Source: Planctomycetota bacterium (GTDB taxonomy: Bacteria; Planctomycetota; Planctomycetia; Pirellulales; Thermoguttaceae). From it: 14,684 nt of DNA. The stretch covers positions 1-14,684 of the forward strand of contig DQVB01000313.1 in NCBI GenBank assembly GCA_015661985.1, read 5' to 3'. Below are positions 7,421 to 14,486 of this stretch, piece by piece. The notes below the pieces were generated by a model, which saw only the letters and a list, made by a program, of their open reading frames with translations, was not told where the DNA came from and searched no databases. Each line of letters starts with the position of its first letter. Position 1 is the first letter of the stretch. Both the position numbers and the translations under genes were made by a program.

Positions 7421-7518
7421 GGTCAGCTGGCTTGAGGCCCTTGGCAGGGCCAGCACACGCCGTGGAGGGCGAGCTACATTTGCAAAGGGCACAGGGTTTC
7501 TGGGTGTGACGATCGGCT
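7421..7518. other. Short non-coding stretch before the small membrane protein gene
   Basis: No gene is seen. TACATT at 7475-7480 could serve as a -10 box for the gene starting at 7519, but no convincing -35 is visible. With the two preceding entries, this completes a gene-free gap from 7125 to 7518. Confidence 0.3.
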
Positions 7519-7875
7519 ATGGGCGCGCTCTGGTTCATATTGTTCATTGCGATCCTGAACTTCTGGCTCGGCTACGCGCTGGCCGTAAAACTAGGTTTCG
7601 CCCTCCCACCAAGACAGGGGGTATGGGCCGCCTTTATGGCCTCCATGGGTTTGGCCAAGCCGAAATCCGATGAAAAGGCAACCCAAAAGGGTAAGAGCGA
7701 GAGCGGTCCGACCGGGTCCGGTGAATCCTCCGGGTGGCCGGTCCAGGAGGTCCTCCTTCCGCCGGATTGGGAAAAGGAGGACCAGGCTCAGCAGCCCGAC
7801 GAACCGGGCGGGGACGGCGTGGCCGCCGAGGCGGCGGAGCCCGGGGCTGCGCCGACGGGCGAGGCCGGCGTATAG
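7519..7875 (+). CDS. Small single-pass membrane protein with charged, acidic tail, 118 aa
   Basis: Function unknown. Residues 1-26 (ALWFILFIAILNFWLGYALAV in essence) form one hydrophobic helix, probably an uncleaved membrane anchor. A short bridge follows, then a Lys/Ser/Gly-rich stretch at about 47-68 and a Pro/Glu/Ala/Gly-rich acidic tail to the end, which looks disordered. No enzymatic domain is present. In planctomycetes, similar N-terminal anchors often precede larger signalling domains; this one ends early, so it may be a free-standing small protein or a shortened relative. The ribosome binding site is weak (GGTGTGACG-like). The gene converges on the CPBP protease gene, 17 bases away, and the stop codons of both sit in a shared hairpin. 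The frame and composition support a real gene. Confidence 0.65.
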   Translation: MGALWFILFIAILNFWLGYALAVKLGFALPPRQGVWAAFMASMGLAKPKSDEKATQKGKSESGPTGSGESSGWPVQEVLLPPDWEKEDQAQQPDEPGGDGVAAEAAEPGAAPTGEAGV

Positions 7876-7896
7876 GGCCCCTGTGGCGGGGGCTAT
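7872..7896. terminator. Possible bidirectional hairpin between convergent genes
   Basis: ATAG (7872-7875) and CCCC (7878-7881) can pair with CTAT (7893-7896) and GGGG within 7888-7892, leaving a two-base bulge. The TAG stop of the plus gene and the stop of the minus gene both fall in the paired arms. No U-tract is seen. Confidence 0.35.
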
Positions 7897-8537
7897 GGGA
7901 GCTCTTCAGGCCCTCCGGGCCCTTCAGTCTGCGCGGGCCTGCCTCGGATGCGGACCAGGTAGGTGAGAACGAAGAAGTCGTAGGCCGCGTGGGCCACAAT
8001 GGGTACCAGCAGGTTGCCGCTAGCCATCCAAATGCCGCCCAGATAAAGTCCAGTCAGCCCGGCCAATACCGTGTAGGTTGCTGAGACGGCATGGACCAGC
8101 CCGAAAAGGATGGAGGCGGCTGCCAGGCCGATCCACGGGCCCATCGGCGCGCCGTAGAAGCGAGAGATCGCCTCTTGAAGAACGCCCCGGAAAAGCATCT
8201 CTTCGCCGACGCCGGCCAGCAAGGAGATCACGGCCAGCTCCGCCAGTTGGCAATGGCGGAACAGGGGGACCAGCAGCGAATCAACGGTGCGCCGAAGTTC
8301 CACCAGCGGCCGGAAAGGGAGCCGCAGGCAAACAAAGAACAGCGCCAGCATCGGCAAACTGGCGGCCAACCCTCGGGCCGCATCCGCGCTGTTGAACCGG
8401 ACCGCGGCCGCTGGCGGGCAATCCCACCATGCCCCCAGCAGAACGGCCACCACGCCCAGACCTCCTTCGAAGAACAGGGCCATGACGACCAGCGTGCGCG
8501 GGGCCGGAAAGTGGGTAGGGGTTGAGGGTTCCTGCAT
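7893..8537 (-). CDS. CPBP-family intramembrane metalloprotease, 214 aa
   Basis: This is an integral membrane protein of the CPBP (CAAX protease and bacteriocin-processing, Abi/Rce1-like) family, predicted to cleave substrates within the membrane. All three family motifs are present: E112-E113-MLF-R117 (EExxxR) in GVGEEMLFRGVL, F145xxxH149 in FGLVHAV, and H183xxxD187 in AHAAYDFF. About six hydrophobic segments are visible (roughly 15-37, 57-73, 98-112, 134-150, 155-172, 176-196). ATG 8537 gives the usual length for the family and places the first helix near the N-terminus. The frame is open far upstream, but that extension is Arg/Pro-rich and not protein-like. The ribosome binding site is not obvious. 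The substrate is unknown. It is divergent from the PPDK gene. Confidence 0.87.
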   Translation of the reverse strand: MQEPSTPTHFPAPRTLVVMALFFEGGLGVVAVLLGAWWDCPPAAAVRFNSADAARGLAASLPMLALFFVCLRLPFRPLVELRRTVDSLLVPLFRHCQLAELAVISLLAGVGEEMLFRGVLQEAISRFYGAPMGPWIGLAAASILFGLVHAVSATYTVLAGLTGLYLGGIWMASGNLLVPIVAHAAYDFFVLTYLVRIRGRPAQTEGPGGPEELP

Positions 8538-8608
8538 GGGTCGAACAGAGAGTGTGGGCGGCCATGGGGCGTCGGGTGTCGGGATGGACTCCGGACCGAG
8601 GTGGCGAC

Positions 8609-8614
8609 AGTATA
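8609..8614 (-). promoter_or_regulatory. Candidate -10 box for the CPBP protease gene
   Basis: The minus strand reads TATACT here, 72 bases upstream of the start at 8537. The sequence at a 17-base spacing (TGGGCT) is a poor -35. This is a one-box candidate. Confidence 0.35.
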
Positions 8615-8699
8615 GGCAAGCCGACCGGCCCAGCCCAGCCCTTCGTCTTGCATCGGTGGGCAGCCCCAAGGGTGGTCCAGAGATACGTGGGGCACCTGG

Positions 8700-8728
8700 T
8701 TGACGCTTCATGCGGTTTCTGATAAATT
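8700..8728 (+). promoter_or_regulatory. Candidate promoter for the PPDK gene
   Basis: TTGACG at 8700-8705 is five of six to the -35 consensus. TAAATT (8723-8728, 17-base spacing) or GATAAA (8721-8726, 15-base spacing) would be the -10. This AT-rich patch stands out from GC-rich surroundings. It would give a leader of roughly 340 bases. Confidence 0.4.
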
Positions 8729-9072
8729 GGTTCGTTTTCCTGCTGCTGGCTTGGCCCGCACCGTGAAGGGTCGCGTCTTGTGTCGGCGGACAGTCGCCGG
8801 TCTGGCGTGAAACGGGGCTACCTTGGGCCGAAGCGCACCGGGAGCCGAGGGCCACAGCACTCCGCAGGTGGCCGATCGTTTCGGGGCGGCCTGGTGCCGG
8901 AAGCTCGACAGATTGCCCTCGGTGCCGGGCGATCCGGGCTGTGCCTCGGACGGACGGCTGACCGGCGCCGCACTGAGGACGGCCGCTGGACGACCTGCGA
9001 TGGCGCGTCCGGCCAAGCGATGGGCGCCGGTGCTCGGCTTTTACGGATGTCACCAGAAAAGAGGTGTGCAAG
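8729..9072. other. Long GC-rich leader before PPDK, no gene seen
   Basis: The space between the two divergent genes is 535 bases (8538-9072). After the candidate promoter, about 340 bases precede the PPDK start. The frames open here are Arg/Gly-rich and lack ribosome binding sites, so I do not call a gene. Short hairpins are possible, for example CGGCGG/TCGCCG with an ACAG loop at about 8780-8800. I recognise no known riboswitch. Confidence 0.4.
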
Positions 9073-11787
9073 ATGACTGCGAAATACGTCTACTATTTCG
9101 GCTCGGATGGAACGGAAGGCGATGCTTCCATGCGCGATCTGTTGGGCGGCAAGGGAGCCAACCTGGCAGAGATGGCCAGGTTGGGGCTGCCGGTGCCGGC
9201 GGGATTCACCATCACCACCGAAGTGTGCACCCATTTCATGAAAACCGGCGGCCAGTACCCGGAGGGGTTGAAGGAGCAGGTGGCCGAGGCTTTGCAGAGG
9301 ACCGAAGGGGCGATGGGCAGGAAGTTCGGCGATCCGGACAATCCCCTTCTGGTCTCTTGTCGTTCGGGCGCACGGCAGTCTATGCCGGGGATGATGGAGA
9401 CGGTGCTCAATGTGGGGCTGTGCTCGAAGACCATCCCTGGGTTGATCAAGAAAACGGGCAACGAGCGGTTCGTGTACGACGCCTACCGGCGGCTCATCAT
9501 GATGTACGCCGATGTGGTTATGGAGAAGGCGGAGGGGGTCGAGCCGGAGGATGGCCGGGGGATCCGGCTTCAGCTGGAAGAGATCATGGACGATCTGAAA
9601 AAGGCTAAAGGCTACCAGAGTGACACGGATCTGACAGCGGAAGACCTGAAACAGCTGTGCGGGGAGTTCAAAGGGAAGGTGGAGGAGGTTCTGGGCCGCG
9701 CGTTTCCGGACGATCCCCACGAGCAGCTGTGGGGTGCCATCGGAGCGGTGTTCAAGAGCTGGAATGGGAAGCGTGCGGTGTCCTATCGGAGGATCGAAGG
9801 CATACCGGACGATTGGGGCACGGCCACCAACGTGCAAAGCATGGTCTTCGGCAATATGGGCAACACCTCGGCCACCGGTGTGGCCTTCACCCGCAACCCG
9901 GCCACGGGGGAAAACAAGTTCTATGGCGAGTGGTTGATCAATGCCCAGGGCGAGGACGTGGTGGCAGGCATCCGCACGCCAAACCCGCTGAACGAAGAGA
10001 CGAAGAGTGAGCAGAACGAGCACCTCCGGTCTCTGGAGGAGGAATGGCCCGACTTGTACAAGCAGCTCGAAGAGATCCGTACGACCCTGGAGAAGCACTA
10101 CCGGGATATGCAGGACATCGAGTTTACGATCGAAGAGGGCAAGTTGTATATGCTCCAGTGCCGCGCCGGGAAGCGAACGGGTACGGCGGCACTGAACATG
10201 GCTATGGATATGCTTGCCGAAGGATTGATCGATGAGGCGACCGCCGTCATGCGCGTTTCGCCCAACCAGTTGGACGAGCTGCTGCATCCGATCGTTGACG
10301 AAAAGGCGGAGAAAAAGGCGAAGCCGATCGTCTCCGGCCTACCAGCCGGTCCAGGAGGTGCAGTGGGGCAGATCGTCTTCAGCTCGGACGATGCCGTGGA
10401 GGCGGCCAATGCGGGCAGGAAATGCATCCTTGTGCGTCCGGAAACGAACCCTGAAGACGTGGAAGGGATGCGGGCTGCGGTGGGGATCCTTACCAGCCGC
10501 GGCGGCATGACCAGCCACGCGGCCTTGGTGGCCCGGGGTTGGGGGAAGTGTTGCATCGTCGGCGCCACGGGACTGGAAATCGACCATGAAAGGAAAGTCG
10601 CCTGCGCCGGCGAGGTCACATTGCATGAAGGCGATACCATTACCTTGAACGGCAGCACGGGACGGGTCTACACCGGTGCGCTGCCCCTGATTGACGCCAC
10701 AGAAAACCCGCGATTCCAAGACTTCATGAAACTGGTGGAAAAGTTCCGCACTCTGGGTGTGCGGACCAACGCTGATACACCCGAGGACGCCCGGGTGGCT
10801 CGCTCCTTCGGGGCCGAAGGCATCGGGCTGTTCCGCACCGAACATATGTTCTACGGCAAGGGCAGCGAACAGCCGCTCTTTGTTCTGCGAAAAATGATCC
10901 TGGCCAAAACCGACGAAGAGCGGAACCAGGCCATCGATGAGCTGGCTCCGTTCGTCCAACGGGATATCAAGGCCACACTGGAGGCCATGGACGGAATGCC
11001 CCTCACCGTCCGGCTGCTCGATCCGCCGCTCCACGAGTTCGTGCCCCAAAGCGCCGCGGCCGTGGCCGAGACGGCCAAGGCCCTCGGCATCAGCGAAAAG
11101 GAACTCATCGAACGGGGCAGGCAACTCCACGAAACCAACCCCATGATGGGCCACCGCGGCGTACGCCTGGGCATCACCTATCCGTACCTGACGGAAATGC
11201 AGATCCGAGCGGTCATGGAGGCTGCGGCCGAACTGATCCAGGAGGGCAAGAAGCCGCGACCCGAGATTATGGTCCCGGTGACCTGTTCGGTCCGCGAAAT
11301 GGATTACGTCAAGCCCATCTACGACCGGGTGAAAAAGGAGGTGGAAGAGAAGCAGGGCGTGGAGATTGAATGCCTCTACGGGACCATGATCGAAATCCCC
11401 CGCGCCTGCCTGACGGCCGACGCGATGGCCAAGACGGCGCAGTTCTTCTCCTTCGGCACCAATGATCTGACGCAAATGGGGTTCGGCTTCAGCCGCGACG
11501 ACATCGGCGGCTTCCTCCCGAAATACCTGGAGAACGGAGTGCTGGATGCGGACCCCTTCCAGACGATCGATCAGGAGGGGATTGGACAATTGATGGAGAT
11601 GGCCGTACGGAAAGGGCGTGCGACCCGTCCCGATCTGAAGGTTGGCATCTGTGGCGAGCAGGGGGGCGATCCGGCTTCGGTGGAGTTCTGCTTCCGCCTC
11701 GGCCTGAATTACGTCAGTTGCAGCCCCTACCGGGTTCCCATCGCTCGGTTGGCTGCAGCCCAGGCGGCGATCAAGGCAAAACAGTAG
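9073..11787 (+). CDS. ppdK: Pyruvate, phosphate dikinase, 904 aa
   Basis: This enzyme interconverts pyruvate, ATP and phosphate with phosphoenolpyruvate, AMP and pyrophosphate in the cytoplasm, serving gluconeogenesis or PPi-linked glycolysis. ATG 9073 follows GAGGT at 9061-9065 with a seven-base gap; GTG 9064 is in frame but overlaps that site. The N-terminal nucleotide-binding domain begins GGKGANLAEMARLGLPVPAGF and includes SMPGMMETVLNVGL. The swivelling phosphohistidine domain has TSRGGMTSHAALVARG with catalytic H482. The C-terminal PEP/pyruvate barrel shows GIGLFRTEHMF, FGTNDLTQMGFGFSRDD and VGICGEQGGDP, with the likely catalytic C860. All motifs are intact and the length is normal. The family is often controlled by a PPDK regulatory kinase/phosphatase, but none is visible nearby. 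The gene appears to be a single transcription unit. Confidence 0.97.
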   Translation: MTAKYVYYFGSDGTEGDASMRDLLGGKGANLAEMARLGLPVPAGFTITTEVCTHFMKTGGQYPEGLKEQVAEALQRTEGAMGRKFGDPDNPLLVSCRSGARQSMPGMMETVLNVGLCSKTIPGLIKKTGNERFVYDAYRRLIMMYADVVMEKAEGVEPEDGRGIRLQLEEIMDDLKKAKGYQSDTDLTAEDLKQLCGEFKGKVEEVLGRAFPDDPHEQLWGAIGAVFKSWNGKRAVSYRRIEGIPDDWGTATNVQSMVFGNMGNTSATGVAFTRNPATGENKFYGEWLINAQGEDVVAGIRTPNPLNEETKSEQNEHLRSLEEEWPDLYKQLEEIRTTLEKHYRDMQDIEFTIEEGKLYMLQCRAGKRTGTAALNMAMDMLAEGLIDEATAVMRVSPNQLDELLHPIVDEKAEKKAKPIVSGLPAGPGGAVGQIVFSSDDAVEAANAGRKCILVRPETNPEDVEGMRAAVGILTSRGGMTSHAALVARGWGKCCIVGATGLEIDHERKVACAGEVTLHEGDTITLNGSTGRVYTGALPLIDATENPRFQDFMKLVEKFRTLGVRTNADTPEDARVARSFGAEGIGLFRTEHMFYGKGSEQPLFVLRKMILAKTDEERNQAIDELAPFVQRDIKATLEAMDGMPLTVRLLDPPLHEFVPQSAAAVAETAKALGISEKELIERGRQLHETNPMMGHRGVRLGITYPYLTEMQIRAVMEAAAELIQEGKKPRPEIMVPVTCSVREMDYVKPIYDRVKKEVEEKQGVEIECLYGTMIEIPRACLTADAMAKTAQFFSFGTNDLTQMGFGFSRDDIGGFLPKYLENGVLDADPFQTIDQEGIGQLMEMAVRKGRATRPDLKVGICGEQGGDPASVEFCFRLGLNYVSCSPYRVPIARLAAAQAAIKAKQ

Positions 11788-11856
11788 CCAGTGCCGCATC
11801 GCCCAGGTGCCACAGCCGCGTCGGCCCGCGATGGGGAACAAGCCCTCGTCTGGCCC

Positions 11857-11885
11857 TTGCCAGTCTGTGCCGGACAGCGTACGCT
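11857..11885 (+). promoter_or_regulatory. Candidate promoter for the nucleotidyltransferase and nitroreductase genes
   Basis: TTGCCA (11857-11862) and TACGCT (11880-11885) are separated by 17 bases and lie 34 bases before ATG 11920. The -10 is weak (three of six). Confidence 0.3.
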
Positions 11886-11919
11886 AGCCGATGGAGCAAG
11901 CTACGGATATAGGGAACCC

Positions 11920-12506
11920 ATGGCCAAGCTGATCTCGCCCTGGAAACGACACCTGATGGCACTGGATGAAGTTGCCCAGCGTTTGGAGCGGATCACGCGG
12001 GCCCTGGACGAAGCACAGGTGCGGTACGGGTTGGTGGGTGGCCAAGCGGTGGCGATTTGGGTGGCCAGCCGCGAGCCGGCTGCGGTGCGCACGACCAAGG
12101 ACATCGACATCCTCGCGCGACGCGACGATCTGTCCCGGGTCCGGGCGGCAGCCCGGGCGGCCCAAATGGAATACTTCGATGTGCTGGGCGTGGGCATGCT
12201 TCTGGATCGCCGCGATCCTGACCCCCGGCACGCGGTCCACTTGGTTTGGGCCGGAGAAAAGGTTCGGCCGGAACACGAGCTACCGGCTCCGGAAGTGGAT
12301 GAGTGTCACACCGGTTGGCTGGCGGCCCGCCCGTCGTGTCCCTGGATGGCCTCGTGCGCATGAAGCTTGTGGCCAACCGCGATCTGGATCGAGTTCACCT
12401 CCGGGATCTCATCGATGTGGGACTCGTGGATCGCGGCCTGATCGCTGGCCTGCCAGCGCCGTTGGCCGAGCGGTTGGAACGGCTCTTGAGCGAAGCCGGC
12501 CGGTGA
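11920..12506 (+). pseudogene. Nucleotidyltransferase-fold protein (AbiEii/MNT-like), interrupted by one frameshift
   Basis: The first part, from ATG 11920 (AGGGAA at 11911-11916), carries nucleotidyltransferase features: YGLVGGQAVAIWVASREPAAVRTTKDIDIL, with G40-G41 and D61-x-D63 as the expected metal-binding pair (longer motif shown by its ends). It runs to VRPEHELPAPEVDE. The natural continuation then appears in another frame: HRLAGGPPVVSLDGLVRMKL, followed by the RDLDRVHLRDLIDVGLVD region, ending at 12506. The switch must occur between 12303 and about 12330, because the second frame has a stop at 12300-12302. A one-base loss (or two-base gain) explains it. I see no slippery heptamer, so mutation or sequence error is likelier than programmed shifting. 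Such proteins resemble type IV toxin or tRNA-modifying nucleotidyltransferases, but no antitoxin-like partner is adjacent. The nitroreductase gene begins 41 bases downstream. Confidence 0.75.
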
Positions 12507-12547
12507 AACGCCCTGCGGATTACCGGTCGGGCTGTGAAAGGAACATC

Positions 12548-13132
12548 ATGACCATTCGGGAACTGCTTAAACGAAACCGGAGCTATCGCCGGTTCCACGA
12601 GAACGACCCCCTCGACGCGGCGATGCTGCGCGGCCTGGTCGACCTGACTCGGCTGTGCCCTTCGGCGGCCAACCGGCAGCCGCTCAAGTACCTGATTTCC
12701 TGGACACCCGAACGTAACGCGCGGATCTTCGCCCACCTCCGCTGGGCCGCCGCACTGACCGATTGGCCCGGGCCGGCCGGAGGCGAACGGCCCGCCGGTT
12801 ACATCGTCATCCTGGGCGACACCCGCATCGCCACTGATTTCTATTGCGACCATGGCATCGCCGCCCAAAGCATCCTGCTGGGGGCGGTCGAACAAGGCTT
12901 GGGCGGGTGCATCGTCGCCTCGATCGATCGCGACGCCCTAAGGCGTGATCTGGGCATCCCTGAACACCTGGAGATCCTCCTGGTGCTCGCCCTGGGAAGG
13001 CCCAAGGAGCAGGTGGCGCTGGAAATGGATACGCGTCCCGATCAGAAGCCTTACTGGCGCGATCAAGACAGCGTGCACCACGTGCCGAAGCGACCCCTGG
13101 ACGAAATCCTGGTCGAACCCGCCACGGAATAG
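12548..13132 (+). CDS. Nitroreductase-family flavoprotein, 194 aa
   Basis: This is a predicted FMN-dependent, NAD(P)H-using oxidoreductase of the nitroreductase fold; the natural substrate is unknown. ATG 12548 follows AAAGGAA (12537-12543) at five bases. The frame extends far upstream, but that part is out of register with the nucleotidyltransferase and not protein-like. Expected FMN contacts are RNRSYRRF at 9-16, PSAANRQPLKYLI at about 38-50, and the helix DHGIAAQSILLGAVEQGLGGC at about 101-121 (GLGGC near the cofactor). The C-terminus has the family ALGRPKE turn at about 148-154. It is short but complete. Spacing suggests co-transcription with the frameshifted upstream gene. A minus-strand remnant overlaps its last 70 bases. 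Confidence 0.9.
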   Translation: MTIRELLKRNRSYRRFHENDPLDAAMLRGLVDLTRLCPSAANRQPLKYLISWTPERNARIFAHLRWAAALTDWPGPAGGERPAGYIVILGDTRIATDFYCDHGIAAQSILLGAVEQGLGGCIVASIDRDALRRDLGIPEHLEILLVLALGRPKEQVALEMDTRPDQKPYWRDQDSVHHVPKRPLDEILVEPATE

Positions 13133-13389
13133 CCGGCGGCCTCCACGCCGTTGATGAGCTCCAAAACGCTCTGCTGCCAATAAGGCTCGACGGCCGAGAG
13201 TTGCTGGAGCAGGTCGCCGACTCGCTCGTGAACCTCCTGGGTCTGTGTGACCACAAGGCATCCCGGGAGCGTTTCAATAGCACCCGGACCGCCGGCGGAT
13301 TGCCACGTATCGGGGCAAATCGTCTTTTCGACCACCATGACGAGTTCCTCGGGCGATATGTCGCCCAGCCCGTCGAGTCGATAGTGTCT
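13063..13389 (-). pseudogene. Fragment of a secretin-like short domain protein
   Basis: On the minus strand, the frame reads HYRLDGLGDISPEELVMVVE, then TICPDTWQSAGGPG, then LPGCLVVTQTQEVHERVGDLLQQL. This is the pattern of the secretin/STN-like short module found at the C-terminal side of many planctomycete proteins (APDTW, GGPG, LVVTQT, EVH, LLQQL). No start codon belongs to it: the upstream sequence (LWPGAKRAVLGRFWPDPDRP, about 13380-13470) lies in another frame and leads into RHS sequence. The C-terminal tail overlaps the nitroreductase 3' end. I read it as a truncated remnant; the host gene is unknown. Confidence 0.5.
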
Positions 13390-13472
13390 GTCGGAAAAAG
13401 GATGATTGGTCGGTCGGGATCGGGCCAAAAGCGGCCGAGCACGGCCCGTTTGGCCCCCGGCCAAAGCGGATC

Positions 13473-13860
13473 GTCCTCCAGCGTGATGACCACATCGACG
13501 TAACGTTCGGTCTGGACAACTCGCCCGGCCGCGTCGTAGTAGGCGCGTGCCGGCGGCCGATTCCCCCGGCAAGTGGGCATCGTCCGTCCAGATCGCTCGG
13601 CCCTTGCCGCCGTAGACCGTGTCGTTCACCCACCCCAACGGGTCGGTCGTTTGGACCACCTGCCCGCGCGAGTCATAGACCGTTTCCGTGACCCCGCCGA
13701 AACGGTCGGCGGTCCGACGCGCTCGAACCAAAAGGTGTTTTTCCGTCTCCGTCGTCCCGCTCGGCATTCCCGTCCGGTAGATCCCCCGCGGGCAATCAAA
13801 TGAGACGGGTCCAATTTCCGTAAGCCTCGATAAGCAAGTATCTTCCCCTCGCGAGGCGTG
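13473..13860 (-). pseudogene. RHS/YD-repeat protein fragment, frameshifted
   Basis: On the minus strand, YD-repeat sequence is clear: GIYRTGMPSGTTETEKHL, then VTETVYDSRGQVVQTTDPLG, then GRAIWTDDAHLPGES in one frame. It continues in another frame as RAYYDAAGRVVQTERYVDVV (about 13550-13490). The frame change near 13552 fits a one-base indel. RHS proteins are large surface or toxin-delivery proteins with many YD repeats; only about 110 codons remain here. There is no start, no core cage domain and no toxin tip, so this is decayed debris. Confidence 0.65.
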
Positions 13861-13866
13861 AAATGA

Positions 13867-14104
13867 GACCTGTCCCGCCTAATTGTCCGGCGGTCGCGCT
13901 GCTTTTCGGTCCACTTGGGCAACCGGGTCTGCTACTGCCACAAGTGTGGGTTTGCGGGGAACGAGAACAAACTCTGGGCCGAGCTGAGGGGCCTCGGACT
14001 GTACCAGGCGGCCATCGATCTGTACCACCAAGCCGGGATCGAAGTGCCTTGGATCCAGCGCCCCCAACACCCCAGACGACCGCTCACCAAGAACAATCCA
14101 CCCC
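13867..14104 (+). pseudogene. Fragment of a CHC2-type zinc-finger (primase-like) protein
   Basis: The plus-strand frame opens after a stop at 13864-13866. It reads FSVHLGNRVCYCHKCGFAGN followed by ENKLWAELRGLGLYQAAIDL and YHQAGIEVPW. The YCHKCGFAGN part matches the second half of a CHC2 zinc ribbon, as in DnaG-like and phage/plasmid primases; the usual CPF/H half before SxSV is missing. The only start in this part is TTG 13915, with no good ribosome binding site. It is flanked on both sides by RHS pieces on the opposite strand. It therefore looks like a 5'- and 3'-truncated gene fragment. The right boundary (about 14060-14125) is uncertain. Confidence 0.5.
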
Positions 14105-14486
14105 GCCCGGTTGACCCATACAGAGGTACTCGTAGTCACGCCCCACGTCGGCCAGGCCGCTGCCGTCGGTAGCCAGGGTGACCCGGGACATGCGGCCCTT
14201 GCAGGTTATAGCCGTAGTACGTCTCGATATCCTTCACGCCACCCGACGCCAGCCCTTGGCAAACCGTCCCATGCGTCTGTTGTGTGGCGTCGTAGGCGTA
14301 CTCGGTGAACCGATCGTCGGCTGTGCCGGGTTCATCCTTCGTCGCGGTCAACAGCCGCTCGTTCGAGTCGTACGTGTAATCGACCGTCTCATCCGCAACA
14401 AGAGTACCGCTGGCCACGAAGTCGGCCGGCGCAGCGTCGGTCGCGGAAGGACACCCCGACATGGAGTTCCAGGATCGAATTGTCAC
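14084..14486 (-). pseudogene. RHS/YD-repeat protein fragment, frameshifted
   Basis: On the minus strand, one frame reads ADETVDYTYDSNERLLTATK, DRFTEYAYDATQQTHG and IETYYGYNLQG, which are typical YD repeats. After a shift at the GGG of 14196-14198 (one extra base), the next frame continues GRMSRVTLATDGSGLADVGR and DYEYLC, ending at a stop at 14084-14086. GTG 14486 is the first possible start, but the reading frame does not look like a true N-terminus. Together with the piece at 13473-13860 it may come from one ancestral RHS gene transcribed leftwards. Confidence 0.65.

Noticed and set aside
7125..7518. CRISPR array or tandem repeats in the gene-free gap
   Set aside because: The repeats are inverted pairs, not regularly spaced direct repeats.
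8538..9071. N-terminal extension of the CPBP protease frame
   Set aside because: The extra residues are Arg/Pro-rich with no helix or motif. A start at 8537 gives the normal family size.
8818..11841. Two long minus-strand frames (about 490-500 codons each) opposite PPDK
   Set aside because: The plus strand carries all PPDK motifs without interruption. The minus translations show no recognisable domains.
12300..12330. Programmed ribosomal frameshift in the nucleotidyltransferase
   Set aside because: No slippery heptamer or clear downstream stem is visible. A simple indel explains the break.
11920..13132. Defence or toxin-antitoxin operon formed by the nucleotidyltransferase and nitroreductase
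   Set aside because: Nitroreductases are not known antitoxins, and no HEPN, helix-turn-helix or nuclease gene is adjacent. Proximity alone is not enough.
13867..14104. Complete small zinc-finger or rubredoxin-like protein
   Set aside because: Only one CxxC half-site is present, there is no proper start, and the text matches the second half of a CHC2 finger; a truncated fragment fits better.
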